DNA of 53,557 bases from Ruminococcus sp. (GCA_014799805.1 JAAVHJ010000007.1:1-53557), one strand, 5' to 3'. Shown: positions 7,802 to 18,400, numbered from the stretch's first letter. Numbers and translations: made by a program. The notes: generated by a model from the sequence alone, not told the origin.

Positions 7802-8557
7802 TTATCTGATAATAATATTTTTCGTTCTACAATCAGTTTTTACTTGACCTACAGTTAATTCTTTAAAATGAAACAAAGATGCTGCTAACGCCGCAGAACA
7901 ATTTGTTTCTTGAAACGCTTCTGCAAAATGCTCTAATTTACCAGCTCCACCACTTGCAATGACAGGAATTGTAACTGCATTGACAACAGCTTTTAGCATA
8001 GGCAAATCAAAACCGCCTTTGACACCATCTGTATCAATAGAATTCAAGCAAATTTCCCCTGCACCAAGTTGTTCAATTTGTTTCACCCAATCTAATAAAT
8101 CTAACTGCATATCAATTCTGCCACCATTAATAAACACAGTCCAGTTACCAGATTTTGATTTTTTCGCATCAATACCAACACAAATACACTGACTGCCAAA
8201 AATATCTGCACCGTCTTTAATTAATTTCGGATTCTGCACTGCTTGTGAATTCACAGAAACTTTATCAGCTCCAGCTCTGAGCGTTTCCCGAATATCATCA
8301 ACAGTTTTAATCCCTCCGCCAACGGTCAATGGCACAAATACACACTTTGCTGTTTCTCTCACGACATCAAGCATAACACCTCTGCCCTCATGAGAAGCCG
8401 TAATATCATAAAATACAATTTCATCTGCACCTTGTTTATTATATTCTTCTGCACATGTCACAGGGTCGCCTACTTCACGAATGCCTTTAAAATTAACACC
8501 TTTGACAATTTTGCCATTACGAACATCTAAACATGGAATAATTCTTTTTGCAAGCAT
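7802..8557 (-). CDS. hisF: Imidazole glycerol phosphate synthase, cyclase subunit
   Basis: 251 residues. Uses ammonia delivered by HisH to turn PRFAR into imidazole glycerol phosphate and AICAR. A (beta/alpha)8 barrel with the family N-terminus [20 protein letters not shown] (Asp11 in CLD), phosphate-binding loops [10 protein letters not shown] and [11 protein letters not shown], and the second catalytic Asp in [11 protein letters not shown]. Last gene of the his operon, 12 bases after hisA. No hisI or hisE follows, although hisF-hisIE is a common order. No strong terminator is seen in the 150 bases before fruK. Confidence 0.96.
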   Translation of the reverse strand: MLAKRIIPCLDVRNGKIVKGVNFKGIREVGDPVTCAEEYNKQGADEIVFYDITASHEGRGVMLDVVRETAKCVFVPLTVGGGIKTVDDIRETLRAGADKVSVNSQAVQNPKLIKDGADIFGSQCICVGIDAKKSKSGNWTVFINGGRIDMQLDLLDWVKQIEQLGAGEICLNSIDTDGVKGGFDLPMLKAVVNAVTIPVIASGGAGKLEHFAEAFQETNCSAALAASLFHFKELTVGQVKTDCRTKNIIIR

Positions 8558-8569
8558 AAAAATTCCCCC

Positions 8570-9283
8570 TTATTTCGCATATGCAATGGCATCTTTTAAA
8601 TTTAAAGTCCCTTGATACAGAGATTTTCCACAGATAGTACCATATAAGCCCATATTAGCACAAGCAATAATATCAGAAATATTATGCACACCACCACTTG
8701 CAATAATATTACAAGTTACAGACTCATGCAATGCTTGTAATTGCTCCTGATTCACACCAGAAAGCGTACCATCTTTTGAAATATCTGTAAATATAATCGT
8801 CTTGACACCCATTTTTTGCATTTCTTGTGCCAAAGCAATATAATTTACATGAGACGCATCTAGCCAACCCTCTACAGCAACAAAGCCATTTTTTGCATCA
8901 ATGCCAACAGCAATTTTATCGCCATATTCTTTGACAGCCTGTTCTACTAATTCTGGATTTTTTAACGCAACAGAGCCTAAAATAACCCTTGCTACACCAC
9001 CCGTTAAATATAATTCTATTGTATCCAGATTGCGAATCCCGCCACCAACTTCGACTTTTAAGCTAGTATTTTTCGCAACGTCCAGAAAAATATTAGTATT
9101 CACAGGTTTTGCATCTTTTGCACCGTCCAAATCCACCATATGAATCCATTCTGCACCAGCTTCTATAAAACTTTGAGCCGTTTTCATATAATCTTCTGCA
9201 ACTTTATGAGCCGTGCCATAATCGCCCTGTACTAATCTAACACAATTTCCGTCTTTAATATCAATTGCAGGTAAAATAATCAT
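8570..9283 (-). CDS. hisA: ProFAR isomerase
   Basis: 237 residues. Phosphoribosylformimino-5-aminoimidazole carboxamide ribotide isomerase, an Amadori rearrangement before the HisHF step. Barrel protein paralogous to HisF: N-terminal IILPAIDIKDGNCVRLVQGD with the catalytic Asp, VGGGIRNLDTIELYL, the second Asp in FTDISKDGTLSG, and C-terminal ASGGVHNISDI. RBS AAAGGA precedes the ATG. Sits between hisH and hisF with 35- and 12-base gaps. Confidence 0.96.
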   Translation of the reverse strand: MIILPAIDIKDGNCVRLVQGDYGTAHKVAEDYMKTAQSFIEAGAEWIHMVDLDGAKDAKPVNTNIFLDVAKNTSLKVEVGGGIRNLDTIELYLTGGVARVILGSVALKNPELVEQAVKEYGDKIAVGIDAKNGFVAVEGWLDASHVNYIALAQEMQKMGVKTIIFTDISKDGTLSGVNQEQLQALHESVTCNIIASGGVHNISDIIACANMGLYGTICGKSLYQGTLNLKDAIAYAK

Positions 9284-9318
9284 AGCTATAAATTCCTTTT
9301 CTTAAATTTTAAATTATT

Positions 9319-9921
9319 TTAAATATTTGCAAAATTTCTCAAAATCTGCAAACCGACTTCACCACTTTTTTCAGGGTGAAATTGTGTGCCAAATACAAAT
9401 TTTCCATCAGAAACGATTGCAGGCACTTTTCCGCCATATTCCACCCATGCAGAAAGATTTTTATTATTTTCACAATTCGCCTGATAAGAATGCACAAAAT
9501 AAACATAAGGCGAATCACCTAAATTTTCTAATAATTGACAAGAATTTTCTATTTCAAGCTTGTTCCAGCCCATATGGGGAATAATTAAATTTCTTGCAGG
9601 GATTTTATCCACAACACCAGAAATGAAATCTAATCCGTCACAGGCTTCAAATTCATAGCCTTTAGAAAATAACATCTGCATGCCTAAGCAAATGCCTAAC
9701 AAGGGCTTTTGTTTTGCCTGCGTTTTCAAAACAGAAACAAGTCCTTTTTGTTCTAACATTTTCATTGCACTGGGAAATGCACCAACCCCTGGAAGAATAA
9801 TTTTATCAGCCTGTTCAATTATAGTCTTATCATCTGTTAATTGATTTGCAAGTCCTAAATAATCCAATGCATGTTTCACACTGAAAATATTCCCTGCACC
9901 ATAGTCAATAATTGCAATCAT
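9319..9921 (-). CDS. hisH: Imidazole glycerol phosphate synthase, glutaminase subunit
   Basis: 200 residues, class I glutamine amidotransferase that supplies ammonia to HisF. The catalytic triad is visible: Cys in LLGICLGMQML, and His and Glu in TQFHPEKSGEVG near the C-terminus. N-terminus IAIIDYGAGNIFSV is typical. Its ATG overlaps the last four bases of hisB (ATGA type), implying translational coupling. Confidence 0.95.
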   Translation of the reverse strand: MIAIIDYGAGNIFSVKHALDYLGLANQLTDDKTIIEQADKIILPGVGAFPSAMKMLEQKGLVSVLKTQAKQKPLLGICLGMQMLFSKGYEFEACDGLDFISGVVDKIPARNLIIPHMGWNKLEIENSCQLLENLGDSPYVYFVHSYQANCENNKNLSAWVEYGGKVPAIVSDGKFVFGTQFHPEKSGEVGLQILRNFANI

Positions 9922-10499
9922 CCTAATATTCCTTTCGTAGAAAATACTTCACCTGTTTTTGTTTCTGCAACAGCAATTCGCAATGCATGTGCAACAGATT
10001 TAAAAATCGCTTCTGTTTTGTGATGGTCATTTTTGCCATATAAAATATTACAATGCAACGTTATCCCTGCGTGAAAAGCAAATGCCCGCATAAATTCTTC
10101 TGTTAAACAAGTATCATAAGCACCAATCATAGCATTTGTAAATTCAGCATTGAATACTAGAAACGGTCTGTTACAAATATCTAAACTACAAAATGCAAGA
10201 CTTTCGTCCATGGGAATATAAGCCGAACCATAACGCACAATGCCTGATTTATCACCTAAAGCTTTTGCAAAAGCCTGCCCTAAGACAATCCCTGTATCTT
10301 CCACAGTATGATGTGCATCTACATGAATATCCCCAACAGCATGAATTTTCATAGCAATCTGACTATGAACAGACAATGCCGTTAGCATATGGTCAAAAAA
10401 GCCAATTCCTGTAGAAATTTCTGTTTGATTATCTTCTGGCAGAATGATTATTTTAATATCCGTTTCTTTTGAAGTTCTGGTTACAGTGGCAGTTTTCAT
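9918..10499 (-). CDS. hisB: Imidazoleglycerol-phosphate dehydratase
   Basis: 193 residues, the monofunctional dehydratase (no phosphatase domain as in the enteric fusion). Dehydrates imidazole glycerol phosphate to imidazole acetol phosphate with manganese. Duplicated metal motifs: HHTVEDTGIVLG and, near the C-terminus, KNDHHKTEAIFKSVAHAL; also TGIGFFDHMLTAL. GAGGTGA precedes the ATG. It follows the DUF3267 gene by 24 bases. Confidence 0.96.
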   Translation of the reverse strand: MKTATVTRTSKETDIKIIILPEDNQTEISTGIGFFDHMLTALSVHSQIAMKIHAVGDIHVDAHHTVEDTGIVLGQAFAKALGDKSGIVRYGSAYIPMDESLAFCSLDICNRPFLVFNAEFTNAMIGAYDTCLTEEFMRAFAFHAGITLHCNILYGKNDHHKTEAIFKSVAHALRIAVAETKTGEVFSTKGILG

Positions 10500-10523
10500 T
10501 CATTTCACCTCAATTTTTAATAT

Positions 10524-11156
10524 TTATTTTAAAAATACGACACAACCACATTCACTTGGATGGTCAAGAATTTTTTTATTTGCTTTATTTTTAATATATT
10601 TTAATAAAATACAAGCAATTGTCAAATCTCCGCCAGCAAGTAAAATATTATATAATCCAATAATAAGCCAACTAATACTTCCAATACAAATAGCTATGAT
10701 AGAAATTACAATTCCTAATACAACAAACGGTGAAAGCAAACCAATATAATATTGTCCAAGTGAAACAGCTTCACTACAATAACAATAGGGTGTGATAGAC
10801 TCCCACATAACACCAAATTGAATACTACTCCATGATTTTTGACAAAATAAATGCCAACCCAAACCGTGTAAAAATTCATGTACGGGAATAGAAACTATCA
10901 TAGCAATGATTATAACTAGACATTTTGAAGATTTAAAAATTTCAAATAATTCTTTTATGTCATTTATTTCAGAATGCAAAATTAGAAACAATCCAATAAA
11001 TAATATCATAAATGGCAAAGCAATTACTAATGCCAAAATATTAGCTTTTAAAATAGAAACAGTCGCATTTTCCGGTGTATATTTATTTTTTGCTAAATTT
11101 TCGCAAACTTCCTGATAATGCTTTTGACGATTCTGCATAACTTCCTTTTGTGTCAT
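10524..11156 (-). CDS. DUF3267-type membrane zinc metalloprotease homologue in the his operon
   Basis: 210 residues with four or five hydrophobic segments (around residues 38-60, 78-92, 125-150 and 155-180) and a zinc motif HEFLHGLGWH at about 93-102, as in DUF3267 putative membrane zincins. The start ATG overlaps the hisC stop by four bases (ATGA) and hisB follows after 24 bases, so it is co-transcribed and probably coupled to hisC translation. No link between this family and histidine synthesis is known to me; it may simply have inserted into the operon, or act in membrane proteolysis. It does not resemble HisN-type phosphatases. Confidence 0.75.
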   Translation of the reverse strand: MTQKEVMQNRQKHYQEVCENLAKNKYTPENATVSILKANILALVIALPFMILFIGLFLILHSEINDIKELFEIFKSSKCLVIIIAMIVSIPVHEFLHGLGWHLFCQKSWSSIQFGVMWESITPYCYCSEAVSLGQYYIGLLSPFVVLGIVISIIAICIGSISWLIIGLYNILLAGGDLTIACILLKYIKNKANKKILDHPSECGCVVFLK

Positions 11157-12217
11157 CTATTTAATTCTCCCATAATTCCTTGCAAAGCAGTAAGCAAACA
11201 ATTCATTTCTTCTGGTGTACCAATTGTAATACGCATATACTGATTAATTCTAGGCTTATTCCAGTAACGCACGAAAATTTTTCTGGCTTTTAATTTTTCA
11301 AAAATTATACTAGCATCATAATCTGGGTGACTTGCAAAAATAAAATTACTTTTAGAATCTGGAAAAATAAAGCCTAATTCTGCTAATTTTTGTTTCGTAT
11401 CTTCACGGGTTTCAATAATTTTACTGGTACAGCTCCTGAAATAATTATCATCTTTTAAACTCTCTGCACCACATAGCAAAGTCAAATGATTCATTGTATA
11501 AGAATTAATCGAAAATTTCACGTCATTTAAATATTTTATTAATTTTTCATTGCCGATTGCAAAGCCAATTCTCATACCTGCCATAGAACGGGATTTAGAA
11601 TAAGTTTGAATTACTAATAAATTTTCATATTTTTTCAGCAATGGCAAGCAACTTTCACCGCCGAAATCAATATATGCCTCATCAATCATGACAACACTAT
11701 CTGGATTCGCCTGCAAAATTTCCTCAATGACAGCAACAGATTCTAATACACCTGTTGGAGCATTCGGATTCGGAAAAATAATACCACCATTCGGAATTTT
11801 ATAATCATCTGGATTAATTCTGAAATCTTCTGTTAATTTAATTTGCTGATACGGAATTTTATAAACATCAGCCCAGACATCATAAAACGAATATGTCACA
11901 TCTGGGAATAAAATTGGTCTTTGCGAATTAAAAAACGTCAGAAATGCCATAGAGATAACATCATCAGAACCTACACCAACAAATACTTGTTCAGGCTTTA
12001 CCTGATAATTTTCGGCAATTGCATTGATTAAAATTTCTGCATTTGGGTCTGGATAAAGCTTCATCTTAGAAATATTAAAATTATCTAAAATATTCTGCAC
12101 ACTAGGAGCTGGCGGATAGGGATTTTCATTTGTATTTAATTTAATAACACCTGAAATTTTAGGCTGTTCGCCGGCGACATAAGGCACGACACGGCGAACA
12201 TTATTTTCCCAGCTCAT
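11153..12217 (-). CDS. hisC: Histidinol-phosphate aminotransferase
   Basis: 354 residues, fold-type I PLP enzyme that transaminates imidazole acetol phosphate with glutamate. Seen: LNTNENPYPP at the N-terminus, FPNPNAPTG, the Asp in DEAYIDFGG and the PLP-lysine motif TYSKSRSMAGMRIGF. Start overlaps the hisD stop by four bases. With HisB on one side and HisD on the other it completes the central his block. Confidence 0.96.
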   Translation of the reverse strand: MSWENNVRRVVPYVAGEQPKISGVIKLNTNENPYPPAPSVQNILDNFNISKMKLYPDPNAEILINAIAENYQVKPEQVFVGVGSDDVISMAFLTFFNSQRPILFPDVTYSFYDVWADVYKIPYQQIKLTEDFRINPDDYKIPNGGIIFPNPNAPTGVLESVAVIEEILQANPDSVVMIDEAYIDFGGESCLPLLKKYENLLVIQTYSKSRSMAGMRIGFAIGNEKLIKYLNDVKFSINSYTMNHLTLLCGAESLKDDNYFRSCTSKIIETREDTKQKLAELGFIFPDSKSNFIFASHPDYDASIIFEKLKARKIFVRYWNKPRINQYMRITIGTPEEMNCLLTALQGIMGELNR

Positions 12218-13518
12218 GAATTTTCACCTTCATTTTCAAAACGTACTGCAATTGCATTCGCATGAGCTGTTAAGCCCTCACGTTCTGCAATTAAGATAAT
12301 ATCATCTTTTGCTTCACGCAAAGCCTGTTCTGTATAATAAATATAACTAGAACGCTTTACAAAGCTATTCACACCTAAAGGCGAGAAAAATCTTGCTGTA
12401 CCACTGGTTGGCAATACATGATTCGGACCTGCATAATAATCCCCTAATGGCTCAGACGCATAAGCCCCTAAAAATACAGAACCAGCATTGTCCAGACAGC
12501 CAATAAATTCTAATGGATTTTCCATCACAACTTCTAAATGCTCTGGAGCAATCGCATTTGCAAGCTCTACAGCTTTTTCACGGGAATCTGCAATTAAAAA
12601 TGCACCATAATCTGACAAAGATTTCTGAATAATTTCTTTACGTTCTAAATAATTCATTTGACGAATCATTTCAGCTTCTACTTTATCAGGCAAAGTTTCA
12701 TCTGTTGTCACTAAAATTGCAGATGCAAGTACATCATGTTCTGCTTGTGACATCAAATCAGCGGCAATAAATTTTGGGTCTGCTGTTTTGTCTGCAAGAA
12801 CTAAAATTTCACTAGGACCAGCAATCATGTCAATATCTACAACGCCGTATAATAATTTTTTCGCTGTTGCAACAAAAATATTACCAGGACCAACAATTTT
12901 ATCTACTTTTGGAATTAATTCTGTACCGTAAGCAAGACCAGCAATTGCCTGTGCACCACCAGATAAAAATACTCTATCCACACCGCAAATAGCAGCTGCA
13001 ACTAAAATATCTTTATTAGGCGTACCGTCTTTGCAAGGCGGTGTTACCATAATAATTTCTTTTACGCCTGCAATTTTTGCAGGAATTGCATTCATCAGAA
13101 CACTTGACGGATACGCTGCTGTACCTCCTGGAACGTATAAGCCAACACGCTCTAAACCTCTTACTCTTTGCCCTAAAATTACACCATTCGGCTTTGCATC
13201 TGTAAAGCCCTGTAATTTTTGTCTGTTATGAAATTCTGAAATATTTTCTTGTGCATTTAATAACGCCTGTACAAAATTTTCATCTGCTTCTGTAAGAGCA
13301 TCATTAATTACTTCTCTTGGAACTTCGTAATATTCAGGCAAATTGCCATCAAATTTCTTTGTATAATTCTGAATAGCTTCATCTCCGCCATTTTTGACAG
13401 TCTCAATAATTTCAGAAACAATCTGTGTTACTTTTTTATCTGTTTCACCGCTTCTGCGTTCTAATTCTTTCAAGAAATTATACTCTTGTATGCCATCACA
13501 TTTAATTTGTTTTACCAT
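12214..13518 (-). CDS. hisD: Histidinol dehydrogenase
   Basis: 434 residues. Zinc enzyme catalysing the last two NAD-dependent oxidations from histidinol to histidine. Seen: GLYVPGGTAAYPSSVLMN, VGPGNIFVATAKK, AGPSEILVLAD, the zinc/catalytic region SQAEHD, and TAPEHLE-like IAPEHLEVV followed by GPNHVLPTSGTARF. The ATG overlaps the 3' end of hisG by 17 bases, with AGAGG inside hisG as its ribosome binding site. Confidence 0.97.
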   Translation of the reverse strand: MVKQIKCDGIQEYNFLKELERRSGETDKKVTQIVSEIIETVKNGGDEAIQNYTKKFDGNLPEYYEVPREVINDALTEADENFVQALLNAQENISEFHNRQKLQGFTDAKPNGVILGQRVRGLERVGLYVPGGTAAYPSSVLMNAIPAKIAGVKEIIMVTPPCKDGTPNKDILVAAAICGVDRVFLSGGAQAIAGLAYGTELIPKVDKIVGPGNIFVATAKKLLYGVVDIDMIAGPSEILVLADKTADPKFIAADLMSQAEHDVLASAILVTTDETLPDKVEAEMIRQMNYLERKEIIQKSLSDYGAFLIADSREKAVELANAIAPEHLEVVMENPLEFIGCLDNAGSVFLGAYASEPLGDYYAGPNHVLPTSGTARFFSPLGVNSFVKRSSYIYYTEQALREAKDDIILIAEREGLTAHANAIAVRFENEGENS

Positions 13519-14146
13519 GAATTTTTTCCTCTACTTTCTTGACTAAATTTTCAATTTCTTGCTGACGCATTTTCAAACTAACTGTATTCACAATTAATCT
13601 TGCAGAAATCTGTGCCACATCTTCCACAACAGCAAGACCGTTTTCTTTTAGTGTAGTTCCTGTTTCTACAATATCAACAATGCCATCAGCAAGACCTAAC
13701 AAAGGTGCAAGTTCAACAGAACCTTCAATTTTAATAATATCCACGTCCATATTTTTATTTTCAAAAAATGCTTTTGTTACGTTTGGATATTTGCTAGCAA
13801 TTGTCTTAATACCAAAGCCATCATAAAACGGATAATCTTTTTTTGTCGCAAGGGCAAATTTGCATTTGCCAAAGCCTAAATTCACAAGTTCAAATAACTT
13901 GCCATTCATTTCCATAAGCGTATCTTTGCCAACAACGCCCATATCACAAACGCCATGTTCTACATAAGTAATGACATCAGCCGCTTTTGCAAGTACGACT
14001 TCTAAATTTCCATCAGGAATAGACAAAATTAATTTTCTGCCTTTTTCATGAACAGACGTGCAATCATAGCCTAAACTTTCTAATAATTTCACTGTATCTT
14101 TTTCTAATCTTCCTTTTGTCAAAGCAATTCTTAAAGGCTTATTCAT
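13502..14146 (-). CDS. hisG: ATP phosphoribosyltransferase, short catalytic subunit
   Basis: 214 residues, the short HisG form that lacks the C-terminal regulatory ACT-like domain and needs HisZ. Catalyses ATP + PRPP to phosphoribosyl-ATP, the first and normally feedback-inhibited step. Seen: LRIALTKGRLEKDT, YVEHGVCDMGVVGKD and the PRPP loop DIVETGTTLKENGL. The ATG at 14146 is chosen because AGGAGG lies 9 bases upstream; a TTG 9 bases earlier would abut that box. The start overlaps the hisZ end by 8 bases, so the two subunits of one enzyme are translationally coupled. Confidence 0.96.
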   Translation of the reverse strand: MNKPLRIALTKGRLEKDTVKLLESLGYDCTSVHEKGRKLILSIPDGNLEVVLAKAADVITYVEHGVCDMGVVGKDTLMEMNGKLFELVNLGFGKCKFALATKKDYPFYDGFGIKTIASKYPNVTKAFFENKNMDVDIIKIEGSVELAPLLGLADGIVDIVETGTTLKENGLAVVEDVAQISARLIVNTVSLKMRQQEIENLVKKVEEKIHGKTN

Positions 14147-15368
14147 GCAATACAACCTCCTGTTCTTGTTCTGAAGAAATTAAAATTAATTTTTTAATAT
14201 TTCTTGTTTTGGCATAATCTTTTGCCAAATCAAAATCTGCTTCTAAAAAATGCTCTACACATAAACCAGATTCACGTAATGCAACAGCCTTTTTTACAGC
14301 CAATGCTTCACAACCCTTTTCGGCAACAATTAAAATATCTGGAGCTGTTATTTTAGGTGTATATTTTTTTGCAATGACATTTGCAACAGCATCTACATTT
14401 ACAGCCATGCCAACTGCTGGAATATCATAGCCAAATTCTGATAATAATTTATCATAACGCCCACCAGATAGCACTTCTTCGCCATAGCCTTCTAAATAGC
14501 CTTTAATTACAAGACCAGTATAATAATCTGTTTTATTTACTAATCCCAAATCAATAATAATATTGCCATTTTCATTCATATCACAAACTGTATGATATAA
14601 TTCCCGCATATTTTCTAAAATTTCAGCAATTCTAGTGTCTTGAAAAATTTCTTCTGCTCTGTCGAATACTTCTTCTCCGCCGAACAGAGTCGGCAATTTT
14701 TTCAAAGCATTTGTAATTTTATGTTCACCAATTTTATCCAGCACATCATTCAAAGCAGGATAATTTTTTGCTTCAATCAAGCTTCTGATTTCTTCTTTTT
14801 GAGCAGGTGTTGCATTTAATCTATGCATTAATTCTCTAAAAATCCGCACATCGCCCAGTTCCAACGAATAATTCACAGAAAAATTCACATTTTCGGCAAT
14901 ATTTTCTCCCACAGAAGATAATACAGATAAAGCCATTGAAATCACTTCAATATCTGCCATTTTAGAACCAGAGCCGATTAATTCAATGCCTGTCTGGTTA
15001 ATTTCTGTACTCTTGCCTTTTAAAGACGGTGCAAATTGATATACAGGCTGTGTATAATATAATCTTAACGGCAACATTGCTTCTTTTAATCTTGTTGCAA
15101 CAACTCTTGCAATTGGCACAGTAGAATCAGGTCTGAGTACAACCAGACGACCTTTATTATCTGTTAATTTGCATAATTCTTCCTGTGGAAAATATCTTGA
15201 ATTTAAATTATACACATCATAAAATTCTAAATTAGGCGTAATTAATCTGGAATAGCCCATAGATTTAAATAACTGACGTGTTTTTGTTTCAACAATGCGT
15301 TTCAAAGCACATTCTTCAAACAAATAATCTTTTGTCCCCTCTGGGGTAATTAAATCATATCTACGCAT
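14139..15368 (-). CDS. hisZ: ATP phosphoribosyltransferase regulatory subunit
   Basis: 409 residues, a catalytically dead paralogue of histidyl-tRNA synthetase that binds histidine and regulates short HisG. Class II synthetase motifs remain: TPEGTKDYLFEE, RLITPNLEFYDVY, RPDSTVPIARVVATR and the late YTGLVIKGYLEGYGEEVLSGGRYD. The presence of hisG next door and the lack of full HisS features argue for HisZ. First gene of the his operon; GTGAGG precedes the ATG, and the promoter and a palindrome lie immediately upstream. Confidence 0.94.
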   Translation of the reverse strand: MRRYDLITPEGTKDYLFEECALKRIVETKTRQLFKSMGYSRLITPNLEFYDVYNLNSRYFPQEELCKLTDNKGRLVVLRPDSTVPIARVVATRLKEAMLPLRLYYTQPVYQFAPSLKGKSTEINQTGIELIGSGSKMADIEVISMALSVLSSVGENIAENVNFSVNYSLELGDVRIFRELMHRLNATPAQKEEIRSLIEAKNYPALNDVLDKIGEHKITNALKKLPTLFGGEEVFDRAEEIFQDTRIAEILENMRELYHTVCDMNENGNIIIDLGLVNKTDYYTGLVIKGYLEGYGEEVLSGGRYDKLLSEFGYDIPAVGMAVNVDAVANVIAKKYTPKITAPDILIVAEKGCEALAVKKAVALRESGLCVEHFLEADFDLAKDYAKTRNIKKLILISSEQEQEVVLHE

Positions 15369-15392
15369 ACAGACCTCACTTTAACGTATTAC

Positions 15393-15412
15393 TATAGTAT
15401 CATATTACTATA
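15393..15412. promoter_or_regulatory. Palindromic candidate his operator
   Basis: Perfect 7-base arms TATAGTA / TACTATA separated by TCATAT. It overlaps the first bases of the -10 hexamer and extends over the transcription start, the classic repressor position. Histidine operons of Firmicutes are known to be under a TrpR-like repressor (YerC/HisR) in many species; whether this palindrome is its site is inference. No T-box or histidine attenuator is seen in the short leader. Confidence 0.55.
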
Positions 15413-15438
15413 TTAACATATTTATCATTACTTGTCAA
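15410..15438 (-). promoter_or_regulatory. his operon promoter
   Basis: Minus strand TTGACA (15433-15438), 17 bases, TAATAT (15410-15415). Leader of about 35 bases to hisZ. Confidence 0.75.
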
Positions 15439-15496
15439 GACAAATCCAATTATTTTAGCAATATGTTAATAATTATCAAAAAAATTTTAATTATTT

Positions 15497-18400
15497 TCAA
15501 AAAAATGACAACTGTGTTGTTTTTGGCAAATCGCCGAAAGCACCAATATTTTCTAGTATTTCAATAATAGTTTTTGATGTACCGCTTAAATCCTGAAATT
15601 CTTCAATAGATAAATACTCACTTTTTTGTGCTGTTTCATAAATATTACTTGCTGCTGAAACACCCACACCAGCAAGTGCAGAAAACGGAATTCTAATTTT
15701 TCCATTTTCTAATAAATATTTATAAGCATGTGATTTTTTCAAATCAATTGGCAAAAATTCATAACCTCTGGAAAGCATTTCATTGATAATCATTAAAATA
15801 TCCAGCAAATCACTTTCTTTTTTGGTACTTGCATTTCCTTTAGCTTGTAATTCTATAATTTTATTTCTAACAGCATCTTTTCCCTGAATTGCAAGATTAG
15901 GGTCAAAATCACTGCCACGTACTGTAAAATAAGTCGCATAATATTCTAATGGCATATACAATTTAAACCAGCCTAATTTCATTGCAGCAATTACATAAGC
16001 CGCCGCATGAGCTTTTGGAAACATGTATTTAATTTTCAAGCAGCTATCAATATACCAATCAGGCACATTATGTTCTTTTAGCATTTGTATACGTTCAGGT
16101 GTAAAATTTGCAGGTGCTTTGCCCTTACGGGTAAATTCCATAATTTGAAATGCTTCTTTAGGTGCAACGCCTTTATAAAGCAAATATGTCATAATACTAT
16201 CTCTTGTGCCAATTACTTCTGAAATCGTACAAATTTTATTTTCAATTAAATCTTTGGCATTGCCAACCCAAACATCAGTACCATGAGACAAACCCGAAAT
16301 TTGCAGAAAATCGCTGAATTTTTTAGGCTTTGCATCTTTTAGCATTTGAATTGTAAAACCTGTACCCATTTCTGGAATGCCTAAACTTCCAGTTTCACAG
16401 AAAATATCATTTGGCGTAACTCCTAATACTGTACAATCTGTACACATCTGAATGACTTTTTCATCATATCCAGAAACATCATTGATTTTAATTCCTGTTA
16501 AGTCTTCTAAATGCTTATATAGCGTAGGCACAACATGTCCTAATTCATCTAATTTCAAAATTGTATCATGCAGGGAATTAAAATCAAAATGTGTTGTAAT
16601 CAAATCAGAATCTGTTGCATCTGCGGGACGTTGTACGGGTGTAAAATCATAAACTTCATAATTTGATGGCACGACGACCATTCCCCCAGGGTGTTGACCA
16701 GTTGTTCTTTTCACACCAGTACAACCAATAGATAACCTGTTTTCTTCTGTTGGATTTAAATTAATTTCTTGGTCTTCCAGATATTTTTTGACAAAACCAT
16801 ATGCTGTTTTTTCAGCAATTGTGCCAATTGTTCCAGCTTTGAATACATTTTCACGACCGAATAATTCTTCCGTATAGCGATGTGCATTAGACTGATACTC
16901 ATTAGAAAAATTCAAATCAATATCAGGGGCTTTGTCGCCATCAAATCCCAGAAATGTCTCAAACGGAATATCATGCCCATCTTGCAATAATCTTTCGCCA
17001 CATTTTGGGCAATCTTTTGCAGGCAGGTCAAACCCTGACCCATAAGAACCATCTGTAATAAATTCACTATATTTGCATTTTTGACAAACATAATGCGGTA
17101 CTAATGGATTTACTTCTGAAATTCCAGCCATAGATGCGACAAACGAAGACCCAACAGAACCTCTTGAACCGACATGATAGCCATGTTCTTCGGAATGATA
17201 TACTAATTTCTGTGCAATCATGTATAATACAGAAAATCCATGTTTAATAATAGAATCTAATTCCCTGTTTAATCTTTTTTCTACAATTTCTGGAAGTGGG
17301 TCACCATAAATTTCTTTTGCTTTTTGATTTGTAATTCTTACTAAATCTTCTTCAGCTCCTGCAATATTTGGTGTAAATGTTCCTTTTGGAATTGGGAACA
17401 CATGCTCACAGGCATCCGCAATTTTGCAAGGGTTTGTAATTACAATTTCTTCTGCTTTTTCTTCGCCTAAATAGGCAAATTCTTCTAACATTTCGTCAGT
17501 TGTCCGCAAATATAACGGTGCTTGTTCTTCTGCATCAGAAAATCTTTGCCCAGATAATAAAATTTTACGATAAATGCCGTCTTTTTCGTCCAGAAAATGC
17601 ACATCACAAGTAGCAACAACAGGAATATTTAATTTTTCACCTAATGCAATGATTTTTTTATTATAATCTCTAAGCTGTTCTTCGTTATCAGCATTGCCTT
17701 TGCGAATCATAAATAAATTATTAGCAATTGGCTGAATTTCCAGATAATCATAAAATTTTGCTAATTTTTCTAATTCTTCATCTGATTTACCATCTAAAAT
17801 ATTCTGAAATAATTCACCAGCTTCACAAGCAGAACCAAACAGCAAACCATCATGAAATTGATTTAACAGTGATTTTGGTATTAACGGATGTCTATAAAAA
17901 TAATCAATATGCCCATAAGAAACAAGTCGATATAAATTTTTTAATCCAACTTGATTTCTAACTAAAATAATCTGATGATAAGAATTTAATTTTGTAATTT
18001 CAAGTGGTTGAATTTTAGAATCCCATTCCTGCAATGTCTGAATATGATTTTCACGTTCAGCCCTTTCTGCAAGTGCAATATAAATTTTCGCTAACATCAA
18101 AGCATCTTCTGATGCCCTATGATGGTCAAATTTTCCTAGTTTTAAATGCTTTGCAATTATATCAAGTTTATATCTTTTCAAATCTTTGAGTAATCGTTTT
18201 GTTAAAATCAATGTATCCATCCAACTATAATTAAATTTTATATGATGCCGTTCTAAAACGCAATTAATAAATCCTGTGTCAAATTCTGCATTATGAGCCA
18301 CCAAAACAGGATTTTCACCACAGAAATCCATAAATTTTTGAATTGCCTCTGCTTCTTTGGGGGCATTGGCAACCATTTCGTCAGAAATACCAGTTAATTC

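Noticed and set aside
14139..15368. Histidyl-tRNA synthetase (hisS) as the name for this gene
   Set aside because: Located first in the his operon with short HisG, which requires HisZ; the HisS anticodon-binding signature is not evident.
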